A stretch of 64,000 bases of DNA, from NCBI GenBank assembly GCA_004431415.1, contig QPMI01000459.1:121963-185962 (forward strand), written 5' to 3'. The position numbers were made by a program, and so were the translations under genes. This stretch comes from Cyanophora paradoxa (taxonomy: Eukaryota > Glaucocystophyceae > Cyanophorales > Cyanophoraceae). The notes under the pieces were generated by a model. That model was not told the DNA's origin. It saw only the letters and a list, made by a program, of their open reading frames with translations, and made no database searches. Positions 21,179 to 30,358 of this stretch are shown one piece after another (the first letter of the stretch is position 1; each line of letters opens with the position of its first letter).

Positions 21179-22051
21179 CTAGTAGCGGGGCAGACGGGCG
21201 TGGGGAGACGTTGTTGTACGTAAATTCGGTTTTCTTCGCGTTGAGGGCAATATCATGTATCCAGAAGAATTCAGAGGCCAGGTCTGCGTGCAGCTGGATG
21301 CCCCGGCTGTACCGCTAATAAGTACGGTGTCGTCTGCGTATGCTTGCCCCGGCGAGGTCACCCGAGGCAGGCGCGCTCGCAGGCGTCGGGTGGGCGCGGG
21401 CAGGTTAGCGTCAGACGCAGAGGGCGGCGGGCCCATGGAGTATTGGGTGCTCTCCGCAGCGCTGACTTCGCGTAAAGCCGATAGAAATACGTCATAGAAG
21501 ATGAGCCAGTGAATTGGGGACTCGGTTCCTCCTTGCGGGAGCCCGCACTCCACATCGAAGGGGTCAGTTGGGCCGTACCCTGTCGCGACGGACGCTGTAC
21601 GTGATGTTGATATTTGTCCGTAGAGGCTTATGTACCGTTCGGGAATTTTTAGGCGGCGGAGTGCCATTTCCATGCTAGACCAGCTGACGCTGTCGTAGGC
21701 TCTGCGAATATCTAGCAGTAGCAGATAGATCGGTTTCGAGAATTGTTTTGCGTCCTCCAGTAGCGCGCGCAGCATGTACAGAGGCTCGTCGGTGGACTTG
21801 CCTCGAGTAAAGGCGAAGTTCGCGCCCTGTAATATGTCGTGTTTGCGGAGAACGCGCGAGAGGCGGTCAGTGAGGACTGCCGTCACGAGTTTCAGCGTGC
21901 ATTCTTGGAGTGTAATGGGGCGGACATTGTCAGGGTGCCCATCCCATTCCCCGCCCTTGGGATAAGACATATATTTCCGTGAAGAAGGGGCGCAGGGACA
22001 GACGAGAGTTTTAGGATCAGATTTACCGTAGTGAGGATTACCTGGCGGCAC
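21179..22051 (-). CDS. Non-LTR element: reverse transcriptase fingers and palm
   Basis: RT blocks appear in order: YPKGGEWDGHPDNVRPITL (block 1/2, the 'K.g....nyRPIsL' pattern), FTRGKSTDEPLY, LLLLDIRRAYDSVSW (block A catalytic Asp), CGLPQGGTESPI (block B, 'G.pQG...SP') and AYADDTVLISG (block C YADD, about 21,329-21,340). The following bases leave this frame for the thumb frame at 21,119. At the upstream junction near 21,960, adding one C to a short C run joins ICLIP to PKGGEW, so the break looks like a one-base deletion. Confidence 0.92.
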   Translation of the reverse strand: MPPGNPHYGKSDPKTLVCPCAPSSRKYMSYPKGGEWDGHPDNVRPITLQECTLKLVTAVLTDRLSRVLRKHDILQGANFAFTRGKSTDEPLYMLRALLEDAKQFSKPIYLLLLDIRRAYDSVSWSSMEMALRRLKIPERYISLYGQISTSRTASVATGYGPTDPFDVECGLPQGGTESPIHWLIFYDVFLSALREVSAAESTQYSMGPPPSASDANLPAPTRRLRARLPRVTSPGQAYADDTVLISGTAGASSCTQTWPLNSSGYMILPSTRRKPNLRTTTSPHARLPRY

Positions 22052-23205
22052 GTCGGGAACAGGTTATCGGGTTCTTGGAGCGGCTCCGGGTCCAGGCCCG
22101 CCTTGCGTAGTTCTTCGCAAGTTTTCTTTGAAAGGACCGGTGCCGTCCACAGCATTTTTATCATTTCGTGGGAAAATCCCGAGGGCCCCGCCGCACCGTT
22201 TCGGAGAGAGCCGATGATTCGGTCCAGTTCGGCCTCGCTGGTGGGTTCCATTAGGTACACATAAATTGCATCATCAATATCCTGGCGCGGGAGTGAAGTC
22301 GGCGCCATATTGAGGCCTCCTGTGCACATGTACTAAGTGGCAGCGCGCCCGGGTCCCTGTTCGCTGTGAGTGGGCTACGCTGCCGTGTCCAGGCATGCAT
22401 GTGATGGCGTGCGAACTGTTTCACTGCATCTTCATTGCCGTATACCTGATATTCTCCAGCGTGGCAGAGGGAGAAGGAGGTAATCGGCCTGCGTTCTGGG
22501 GCTTCAAGTGTTTGGCGGAGGTATTGGGCGAGGTCTGTCTTGAACATGCGCTGCGAGCGCTCTCGGTTTGCTCTGATTGTCGTGGCTTCGAAACGTTTAA
22601 TGTGGGCCTGGACTTTGGTGTCCAAGGCCGAGGCCCAAGTGGTGAAGCTTGGAAAATAGTCGAGCCAGCTTGGTTGTCGGCAGAGAATGGCGGCGGCACA
22701 GGGGTAGTGGGAGTTTAAGATAGCCTGACCGCTTGTCTATTGGGAGTTTGTCAAGCCGGCGGTTGTGATTTGAGATTGCCCTGCGCAGGTCAGAGAGGGA
22801 GTGCCGTACGCGGCGCGGCGTGGAGTCGATCCCGTGGCGCGCCGCTTCCCATGCCTTGCGCAGTTCCTGGGCCCTCGTGAGCAGGTTGGATTCGGGGCGG
22901 CCGCGGCGGGAGAATTTTTGAGGGATTTTTGGGGGCGTAAAGATGCCAAATACTGGCGATTGGCCGAGGTCACAGATGTGGGCGAGAGTGGATTTGAGGG
23001 CTTCGTGCAGGCGGGCTAGGCGGTCCTCTGGCGGGGTGCCGTCGTCGTCCTCCAGCGTTGCGAGTAGCTCTCGTACGCTAGCTGAGGACCCCGGCACCGG
23101 CTGCTGTAGCTTTTCTTCCAGTAGTTCTTTGAAGCGAATTTTTGTGAGCGATGCCTGTGTCGCGTACTTGAAACGCGGGGGGCCGGGCGAAGACGCTGGG
23201 GGCCC
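21892..23205 (-). CDS. Non-LTR element: N-terminal region before RT
   Basis: Frames at 22,597-23,205, 22,251-22,625 and 21,892-22,329 read through to the RT. The first is open without a start codon to the 5' edge of the element (…KIRFKELLEEKLQ…), which suggests 5' truncation. The product is basic and helical (RRVRHSLSDLRRAISNHNRR, HIKRFEATTIRANRERSQRMF). The last frame carries GAAGPSGFSHEMIKML, the non-LTR RT block 0 ('k.aaGpDgi...lk'). No apurinic endonuclease motif and no zinc knuckle is present in what remains. Confidence 0.7.
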
Positions 23206-23224
23206 CGCGAGGACAGCTGCAGCC
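23206..23224. repeat. Target-site duplication, non-LTR element (5' side)
   Basis: Exact second copy of CGCGAGGACAGCTGCAGCC, just outside the 5' end of the minus-strand element. Removing one copy and the element restores a continuous pre-insertion site between GATCG and GCTGAGCTC. Confidence 0.93.
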
Positions 23225-24777
23225 GCTGAGCTCGCCTGGCATGGCCAGCCTCGGCCGGAGCCGGCCCAGCGGCTCGCCCGGCCACCGCGCGCGCGCCTTC
23301 TTAAGCTTAAGCGCTAGTTTAAGTCCCTGCAGCTGCCCTCTGCATCTAGATCTTGGATTCGCCGAGGTTAAATGCCCTTCCCCGGACCCAACTGACGCGC
23401 GCGGCAAGTCAGTGGCCCTTTTATGTACTATGCACTAGCCTAGTATAGTGTGCCACGCCCGGCACGCCGGCGCCGGGTGCTCCCGAAAACTAGCACGCGG
23501 CGGCCTCTGCTCGCGATCGGGCTCTGACTGGGCCGGCCGCCGGTTGGAAACGGGGTAGAGTAGTGACGACCGGCGGCGGTCCGGCGCCGGCGGCGGCGCG
23601 GCCCGGCGGGGCGCGCGCGTGCGGCGCGGGCCCGCGCCTAGGCCTGCGCTGCTGCGCATGCACGCGCGCACTGCCGGCGCGGCCCCGCGCCTGCAGCTGC
23701 AGCTGCAGCCTGCAGGCTGCAGCTAGCTATAGCGCTGCGCATGCCGCAGTGCGCAAATCATAGCTAGCTAGCGCTATAGTATGCATATGCTGTGCATGCG
23801 CATGCCGGCGCCGCGCCTGCCAACTGCCGCCGGCCGGCGCGGCGCCGCGCCCGCACTGCCGGCGCCTGCACTGCTAGCGCTAGCGCGCTGGTGACGCCTC
23901 GCGCGCAAGTCCAGCAAGCCGCTAGCTATAGCCGGAGCTCAGCTATATAGCTAGCTTCGCTGGCCAGCTAGCGAGCCTGTCGGCTAGCTTGCCGGCTAAA
24001 TCGTGCGATTGTACCCAGCAATCGGCTCCATTCCCCCCTGCTCGAGTCTCGATGCGGCTGAAACTCTCGGGAGCTCTTTTTTTCCGCGTTCGGTACAACA
24101 GGTACTTGATGCGGCCTAGCGCGCCACGCGCTGCTTCCCGAGCGCTGGCATGTATGACATGCTCTGTCGAGCATCGCAAGAGCTTTCTTATGCACTTGGT
24201 CCGGCCTCTATACGACCACAGGATCAGGCGCTGCAAGGGATAGTCCAGGAAAGGGTCCGGTCCTTTTTTCCGCGCAGCATTCCCCTCTTTTCGGGTTCTG
24301 ACAACGAATTCCGGGCTCTCATGCATGCACTAACACTCGGTTAAGAGCTCAGAGCTGGATCGGGAGATGAGCAGACTCGTCATTTTGTAAGCTACCGAAA
24401 ACGGGGGCCCTACCCCGTTTCCAATTAGCCTAGTAGAGCGTCGCCGAGTCGACGTCCCAATTTCAAGTTTGCAGCTTGCACTGCGGCCGCCGGGCAATTG
24501 CAAGTCCCAATCTGCATCTGCAGCTTGCAAGTCCCAATAGTCCGCGTTCGCGACCTTGCCAGTCTTGCTCAGGAGCCTCGGCGCCCGGCTAGCATCCTTC
24601 CGTTGGCAATAGTACGTATACATCCTCCAACTGCAGTGCCGCAGTGCAACGCCAAGGTTTCGAATTCTGCTTCTTCCTCAGATTGGCAACGCGGCGACGA
24701 CGGCCGGTGCCGCGGCCGCAACAGTCCGACGGTCGCTGCAAAGACGGCCGCGGCTTACACGCAGCAGTGGAGAAGAT
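23225..24777. other. Intergenic, no gene assigned
   Basis: 23,225-23,950 is GC-rich and exceptionally palindromic (GCAGCTGCAGCTGCAG, GCTAGCTATAGC, GCGCATGCCG). On minus, frames at 23,943-24,326 (127 codons, basic) and 24,330-24,623 look less repetitive but match nothing I know. They could be exons of an unrecognised minus-strand gene. The last 200 bp may contain the promoter of the RWP-RK gene. Confidence 0.45.
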
Positions 24778-27122
24778 ATGCTCCGCGTTTTCACCAGCTG
24801 CGTAGAGAATTCGAAGGATACGGAAGAGCCCACGTTTTCTCCATCAAAGGTGCGGGATTTGCGCTGGTCATCGGAGAAGGCGCCGACCGCCGGCCGCGGC
24901 CGCGGGTTTATGCGGCCGGGCGCCGGCGTACGCCTATATAGCTATTGTCATCAAAAACAGCTATAGCTAGCGCTGCCGCGCTTTACTCGCGTCATATTAT
25001 AGCGCCTCTCGCGATCGTCGGCGCTAACGTTGAGTGGGCTGCTCGTAAACGTGGGCGCTGACCCCGGTCGCTGCTCCCTCTCTCTCGCGCGCGCAGACAT
25101 CACTCGCGTCGACGTCCGACAACGAGTCGGAGCTCCCGAGCCCGCCGCGCCCTTGGACTTCGCGATCGCTGGCGCCTGACGTCGACGCCGCGGCCGCCGA
25201 CGACTCCACCTTCGAGGACGTTTCCGCACACTTTGACGACGTCTTCACCGACGTCCCGTCGCCCGCCGCCTCCGCCTCCTCCCGCTCTTTCACGCCCCCG
25301 CCCCTCGCCCCCGAACCCGGCCGCCTAATGTACTCGCAAGCCTTCCCGGAGGGCGCGAACCCCAACTTTCCAGCATTCCTCAGCGCCTACGGCCAGCCGC
25401 CCAATCCGCAACAGCAGCCCGAGCGCGGCCCCTGCATCCCCGCCCTCACCAGCGCCCCCGGGCCCGCGCCTGTCGCCGCTTGCGCAGCCGGCGCCACCTC
25501 CTCTGGCCAGGGACGGGCCGACCCCTCGGCCGCAGAGATCTTCCCGGCCGGCCCCGCTTCCTTCGGATTACCCATGGCCATGGGCCCCGGTGGCTGGCCA
25601 TTCCACTCCTACTTCCTCGACGTCAGCTCCGCGGCCGGCCATAGCCAATTGCAAGGCCAGCAGCAGCAGCCTCGACGTGGCCAGGGGGATCTGCAGGTGC
25701 ACGCGGCGGCCGCTATGCTCTCCGGGGGCCGGCGCCCCGCGGCCGCATCGATATCGGGGTCCAGCAAGCAGCCTGCGCATGCATATGCAGCGTCGGTCGC
25801 GGCTTCGCAGCACTTGGATCTGGCGGCGGCCGGCGATCGCGAGCAGGAGCACGCGCACACGTTCGTGAAGCTCGCGACCTCCGCCGAGCAGCTGCTGCCG
25901 TGGCCGCCGCACGCGCAGCTCCTTGATCATGAGCAGCGCCGCCTGCCCCTCGAATTCCGGCAGCAGCTCGCCGCGCAGCTCCACTTCCAGCACCAGCAGC
26001 TCGAGCAGATGCAGCGGCAGCAGGCGGCCGCCGCCGCCGCGCATGCATATGCGCACGGGCGCGTGCACGCGGCGGTGAAGGCGGAGGGGCGGGGCTACGC
26101 GGAGGCCTCCTCGTCGAGCGCCTCGTTCCCTCGCGTCTTTGAGCCGCCCGTCGGCCACGCCGCCTCCGGATCCGGATCCTCCTCCCTCGCCCACGTCGCA
26201 GGCGACCTCTCCTGGCCGCCCCACCCCGCAGGCCCCTCCTCCTCGAGCTCCTCCGGATCCGCCTCGAGCCCGTCCAGCACGCGCGCCGTCGCCGCGCCCC
26301 GCAGCCAACCGCCCCGCCGGCGGGGGCGGGGGAGGAGGGGGCGGAGCTCGAGGTGGATGAAGGTGCGGAGGAGGAGGGGCGGCCGAGCGTGGGGTGGACG
26401 GCGGAGGAGCCGCGCAAGCTCCTCGCCCGCATGCGCCGCCACTTCAAGGTCCCCTCCGAGGAGGCCGTCAGGGCCATGGTGCGCCCGCCGGCCCGCAGCC
26501 CCGTCCCCGTTCGAATTCTAGATCTGATGACCGTGATCATGCATATGGCAGGGCCTGAGCGGCACGACGATGAAGCGGGTCTGCCGGCGCTGCGGGATCA
26601 AGCGCTGGCCCTTCCGCAAGTTCGACTCCCTGCGCCGCTGGGCCGCCGTGTGCGTGAGAGCTGACCATACGCGTGTGCGTTTCCCCCAGCGGTGGCTGAT
26701 GGCGGGGCGGGGCGGGGGCAGGGTTCGGGGGCTGGCGCACCTGCAGCAGACGGAACAGTGCCCGCCGATCACTGGCTTCAGCGAGGAGCACTACCTCGGC
26801 CTCATTGAGGGCCGCTCCCAGCAGATCATGGAGGACCCCAACACCTCGAGTGCGCCCCAGCCTCCAGGCCTATAGCTAGCTAGCCCCAGCCTCCAGGCCT
26901 ATAGCTAGCTACAGGCCTGTGACGCGCTGATGCTCACCGCGCTCGCGATCGGCAGTCGAGGACCTGGTGTGCTACCTCCGCAAGGAGCTCTTCAAGCGCG
27001 CCCTCGGTACCGGTGTCGCCGGCTCCGACGCGCCCTCCTCCGCCTCCAAGGCCGCCGGCCGCGAGAGCCAGCGCCGCATCGCAAAGGTGCACACCGTCGC
27101 GAGCTCGAGGCAGCTTGCATAG
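24778..27122 (+). CDS. RWP-RK domain transcription factor, five exons
   Basis: RWP-RK proteins are plant and algal transcription factors, often tied to nitrogen status or gamete development. Proposed exons are 24,778-24,849, 25,097-26,478, 26,552-26,653, 26,747-26,849 and 26,956-27,122 (TAG). Introns are GT-AG; three of the four donors are GTGCG and the third intron has GTGAGA. Exons 2/3 join as ...EEAVRAMGLSGTTMK, followed by VCRRCGIKRWPFRKF: the RWP-RK helix pair with the RWPxRK-type core present as KRWPFRK. The long N-terminal half is acidic, then Gln/Ala/Ser/His-rich with short Q and A runs, typical of a disordered activation region. After the domain come QCPPITGFSEEHYLGLIEGR and a helical end. 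Exon 2 changes frame once near 26,290-26,330 in a G/C-run region, and the shift equals one missing base. Exon 1 is chosen because ATG...AAAG joins 25,097 in phase. The exact 3' end of exon 3 is less sure. Confidence 0.85.
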
Positions 27123-28040
27123 ATATCGATCCTTTTGCTTAAGCTTGCCTTCAAAAAATGGTTTACCGCTCCCCTGACTCTACATGTACATGCGCCGCCA
27201 TCAGATTTTTGCCGACGCGGGAATCAAGACTGACTGATACTACTACTCGATCACATGTACAACTACTATAACATAAACTGCTATATATATCATAGTATAT
27301 CATACTATATATCTGGTTTTCGCACACTGTGACAGGGGGGCGGCGGATTCGTGAAACGGATTGAAGATATCGATATATATTGGGCCAGAATTATTCCAAT
27401 CCCAAGTCGAGCCAAGCTGAAGTCGATCGAATTGGGGAAACCGTCTTTGCGCATGCATGCAGCTGTGTGCGCATGCATATGCATATGCGCATGCGTCACG
27501 GCGTCTAGATCTTCTCTAGATCTACAGCTATAGATATACGCTTGAGACGCTGACCGGCGCGGCGGCCGTGCTTCTCGGTACGTGCGAGGTCACTGAGTCA
27601 TGCGCATGCCTGATCATGCATGAGCTCGGATCGCACTCGAGGTTTGCGCTCGCCGAAAGGAGGAGGAATTTAATTCGGAGGAGGAATTCAATGCAGCTGG
27701 CCCGGCGCCCGGCCTCAATGCAGCTGGCCCGGCCCGGCAGCTGTCACAGTGTGCGCGCATGCATATGCATATGCGCATGCATATGCGTCACGGCGTCTTC
27801 TCTAGCTATATAGATCTATAGCTAGATGTACGCTTGAGACGCTGACCATATATGCATGCTTCTCGGCACGTGCGACGCCATGCCGCAGTGCCTGATCATG
27901 AGCTCGGATTGCACTCTCGGGGTTTGCATGCGCTCGCCGAAAGGAGGAGGAATTTAATTCGGATTCGTGCATGCATGCGCATGCAGCTGGCCCGGCCTAA
28001 ATTTAAATCGCAAATTTGTCTCCTCTAGATCTGTATATAT
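27123..28040. other. Intergenic with imperfect ~290-bp tandem duplication
   Basis: The block from about 27,540 (CGCTTGAGACGCTGACC ... GAAAGGAGGAGGAATTTAAT) recurs from about 27,830 with substitutions. Dense GCATGC/CATATG words lie at 27,460-27,500 and 27,760-27,790. The 27,240-27,310 part is an AT-rich TATATATCATAGTATATC palindromic cluster. No gene is seen. Confidence 0.65.
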
Positions 28041-28428
28041 ACAAGATCCGTGCTCCTGCGGAGCACTAAGTACGGCGAAGCCTCGCGGACGCCCTCGCGG
28101 CTGTCACAGTAGGCCTATAGGGCACTCAGCGACTGGCCAGCGGCCTGGCCGATCGCGAACAGCTTTCTGGCTGGAAGCTGGCTGGCTGATCATGACGGCT
28201 AGTCCAGCTAGCGCTGGCCGGCTAGAGGATCGAATATTAATGTACTGAGGAAATAAAGGGTGGAGCAGATCTAGATTGAGAGGAGTTTATTTTTATAATA
28301 TTGTTGGGAAGGAGGCCCGGGAGGGGCGAGGTTCTCGCGGCCAGGCGCGTGCACAGAGCTTGCGAATCGCTTAAACAGAATCTCGAATGCATATAGCATC
28401 GATGTGCGGGGCTGCGGAGGCGAGGGCG

Positions 28429-29200
28429 CGCGGAAAGATGTGCAGGCGTGGCCAGGATCGAATTTTTGGCGTCGGCTGGGTTGTCGTGCGCTGTCGCGCC
28501 CGCAGAGCTCGCGGAAAGCAGCGGAGGCGAGGGCGCACGGAAATATGTGCAGGGCTGTGCAGGATCGCAAATTTGGCGTCGGCCGGGTTCTCGTGCTTTT
28601 TTGCGCCCACAGAGCTTGCGAAAGACTTTACAAAGCTCACAAATGAATACTGTAGCGATGGGCATGCAAGGGGATGCGACGGCGCGCGGAAAGATGTTCA
28701 GGTCCGTTCAGGATCGAATTTTCGGGGTCGGCTGGGTCCTCGCGGCCCGGCGCATACGGAAAGCATGCGGAAGGCTTTGCCTACATCTCAAATGCTTATG
28801 CTATTGTTCCGTGCATGCGCCGCGGCGTGGGCGCGCGGAAAGCTGTCCGGGCCTGTCCAGGATCGAATTTTTGCGTCGACTGCGTTCTCGTGCCCTGTCG
28901 CGCCCACAGAGGTTCCGGAAAGCATTTAAAAGATGTCAAAGAATATTGTAGCGATGCGCTCGCGTGAGGATGCGAGGGCGCGCGGAAAGATGTGCAGGTC
29001 CGTGAAGGATCGAATTTTCGGGGTCGGCTGGGTCCCCGCGGTCCGGCGCATCTGTAAAGCGTGCGGAATGCTTTGTCTACATCTCAAATGCTTATGCTAT
29101 CGTTCCGCGCATGCGCCGCGGCGCGGGCGCGCGGAAAGATCTCCGGGCCTGTCTAGGATCGAATTTTTGCCGTCGGGTACCTTCCTGCGCTGTTCCGGCC
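28429..29200. repeat. ~150-bp monomer array in copy A
   Basis: The anchor GCGCGCGGAAAGATGTGCAGG or a close variant occurs at about 28,429, 28,531, 28,680, 28,832, 28,978 and 29,128. Spacings are about 102, 149, 152, 146 and 150. Each monomer then reads ATCGAATTTT..GGGTCGGCTGGGT and ends in ATCTCAAATG...TGTAGCGATGC or ATGCTTATGCTAT. Two alternating monomer types (AGGTCCGT and GGGCCTGT) are visible. Confidence 0.85.
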
Positions 29201-29435
29201 CCGAAAAGCGGATTTCGGGGGTGCGCAGGCCCTGCTATGTCTATGCGCGCTAGTACGCATCGATTGCGCGCGTCGCGGGACCGGGCGGAACCGGCCGGAT
29301 CAAATTTTCGGCCGACTCTCTGCACTGGAGCGTCGACGGCGCCCGAAATCGAGCTTGCGGCGATGCGCTCGCGCTCGCGCGCCGTTCTGTATCGTTCTGG
29401 GGCGTCCCTGGCGCGATTTCGTCGCGGGACCGGGC

Positions 29436-30302
29436 GGGACCGGGTCCCACCTTCTGACCCGGACTGCATTTGTCGGAGGTTAAGTACCGGAATTGATCCA
29501 GAGGGAAATTCGATTTTCGTGCGACGCCCACGGGCGAGCGGTCGTCTTAGGGGAGCCAGGACGCTAAAAATGGATCTAGAGAGGTCTGTGGGGGTTAGGG
29601 TAGCTGAGTCATTAGCGGCAATCGCGTCCGTGTCGAGGCAGAATTAATAATTCTGCCTCGAGGGAGTGCGACACGGAAATTATTTAGCAGGGGGGATCCG
29701 GGACCGGGTCCCACCTTCTGACCCGGACTGCATTTGTCGGAGGTTAAGTACCGGAATTGATCCAGAGGGAAATTCGATTTTCGTGCGACGCCCACGGGCG
29801 AGCGGTCGTCTTAGGGGAGCCAGGACGCTAAAAATGGATCTAGAGAGGTCTGTGGGGGTTAGGGTAGCTGAGTCATTAGCGGCAATCGCGTCCGTGTCGA
29901 GGCAGAATTAATAATTCTGCCTCGAGGGAGTGCGACACGGAAATTATTTAGCAGGGGGGATCTCGAGTGGAAAAAAAGGTTAAAAAAGGAATTAGGGTCG
30001 TCGGTTTTTGGGTTTGAGAAAGAGGCTTCGGGGGGATCCGGGACCGGGTCCCACCTTCTGACCCGGACTGCATTTGTCGGAGTTTAAGTACCGGAATTGA
30101 TCCAGAGGGAAATTCGATTTTCGTGCGACGCCCACGGGCGAGCGGTCGTCTTAGGGGAGCCAGGACGCTAAAATGGGATCTAGAGAGGTCTGTGGGGGTT
30201 AGGGTAGCTGAGTCATTAGCGGCAATCGCGTCCGTGTCGAGGCAGAATTAATAATTCTGCCTCGAGGGAGTGCGACACGGAAATTATTTAGCAGGGGGGA
30301 TC
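29436..30302. repeat. Triplicated ~264-bp tail module
   Basis: GGGACCGGGTCCCACCTTCT begins near-identical modules at 29,436, 29,700 and 30,040; a fourth, more diverged copy is at 31,989 in copy B. Each ends AAATTATTTAGCAGGGGGGA and carries GAGGCAGAATTAATAATTCT, a near-perfect hairpin. The first and second are adjacent; the third is separated by a 76-bp linker. Confidence 0.9.
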
Positions 30303-30358
30303 TTGAGTGGAAAAAAAGGTTAAAAAAGGAATTTCGGTCGTCGGTTTTTGGGTTTGAG

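Larger units (their letters stand above)
14708..23205 (-). mobile_element. Non-LTR retrotransposon with RNase H and Ulp1-like protease
   Basis: The 8.5 kb element lies on minus. Its boundaries are set by 19-bp target-site duplications at 14,689-14,707 and 23,206-23,224, a 13-bp poly(A) tail and an AATAAA signal. Reading 5' to 3' it encodes an unassigned N-terminal region, reverse transcriptase with a YADD active site, RNase H, a long linker, a C48/Ulp1-type cysteine protease and a Pro-rich tail. The coding frame is open to the very 5' edge with no start codon, and no apurinic-type endonuclease precedes RT, so the copy is probably 5'-truncated. Restriction-like endonuclease motifs were not recognised after RT. 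At least eight frameshifts split the frame, most consistent with one missing base each. I cannot place it in a named clade. Confidence 0.92.
28041..30358. repeat. Composite repeat, copy A
   Basis: Starts ACAAGATCCGTGCTCCTGCG. In order it holds a ~400-bp head (with a TGCTCCTGCGGAGCA hairpin), a run of ~150-bp monomers (about 28,429-29,430), and a ~264-bp tail present three times (from 29,436, 29,700 and 30,040). It closes with a G-plus-A-rich stretch (GTGGAAAAAAAGGTTAAAAAAG) and GGTTTTTGGGTTTGAGA. The head-to-head distance to copy B is 2,318 bp. Open frames cross the monomers in more than one phase, so I do not call a gene. Confidence 0.9.

Noticed and set aside
14708-23205. Assignment of the non-LTR element to a named clade or to a specific snRNA target
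   Set aside because: The flanking target is not recognisable as a U2 or other snRNA gene, and clade placement needs a tree I cannot compute.
24498-24941. 148-codon plus ORF upstream of the RWP-RK gene
   Set aside because: Another frame of the same bases supplies an exon (24,778-24,849) that joins exon 2 in phase with good splice sites, so this ORF is probably a shadow.
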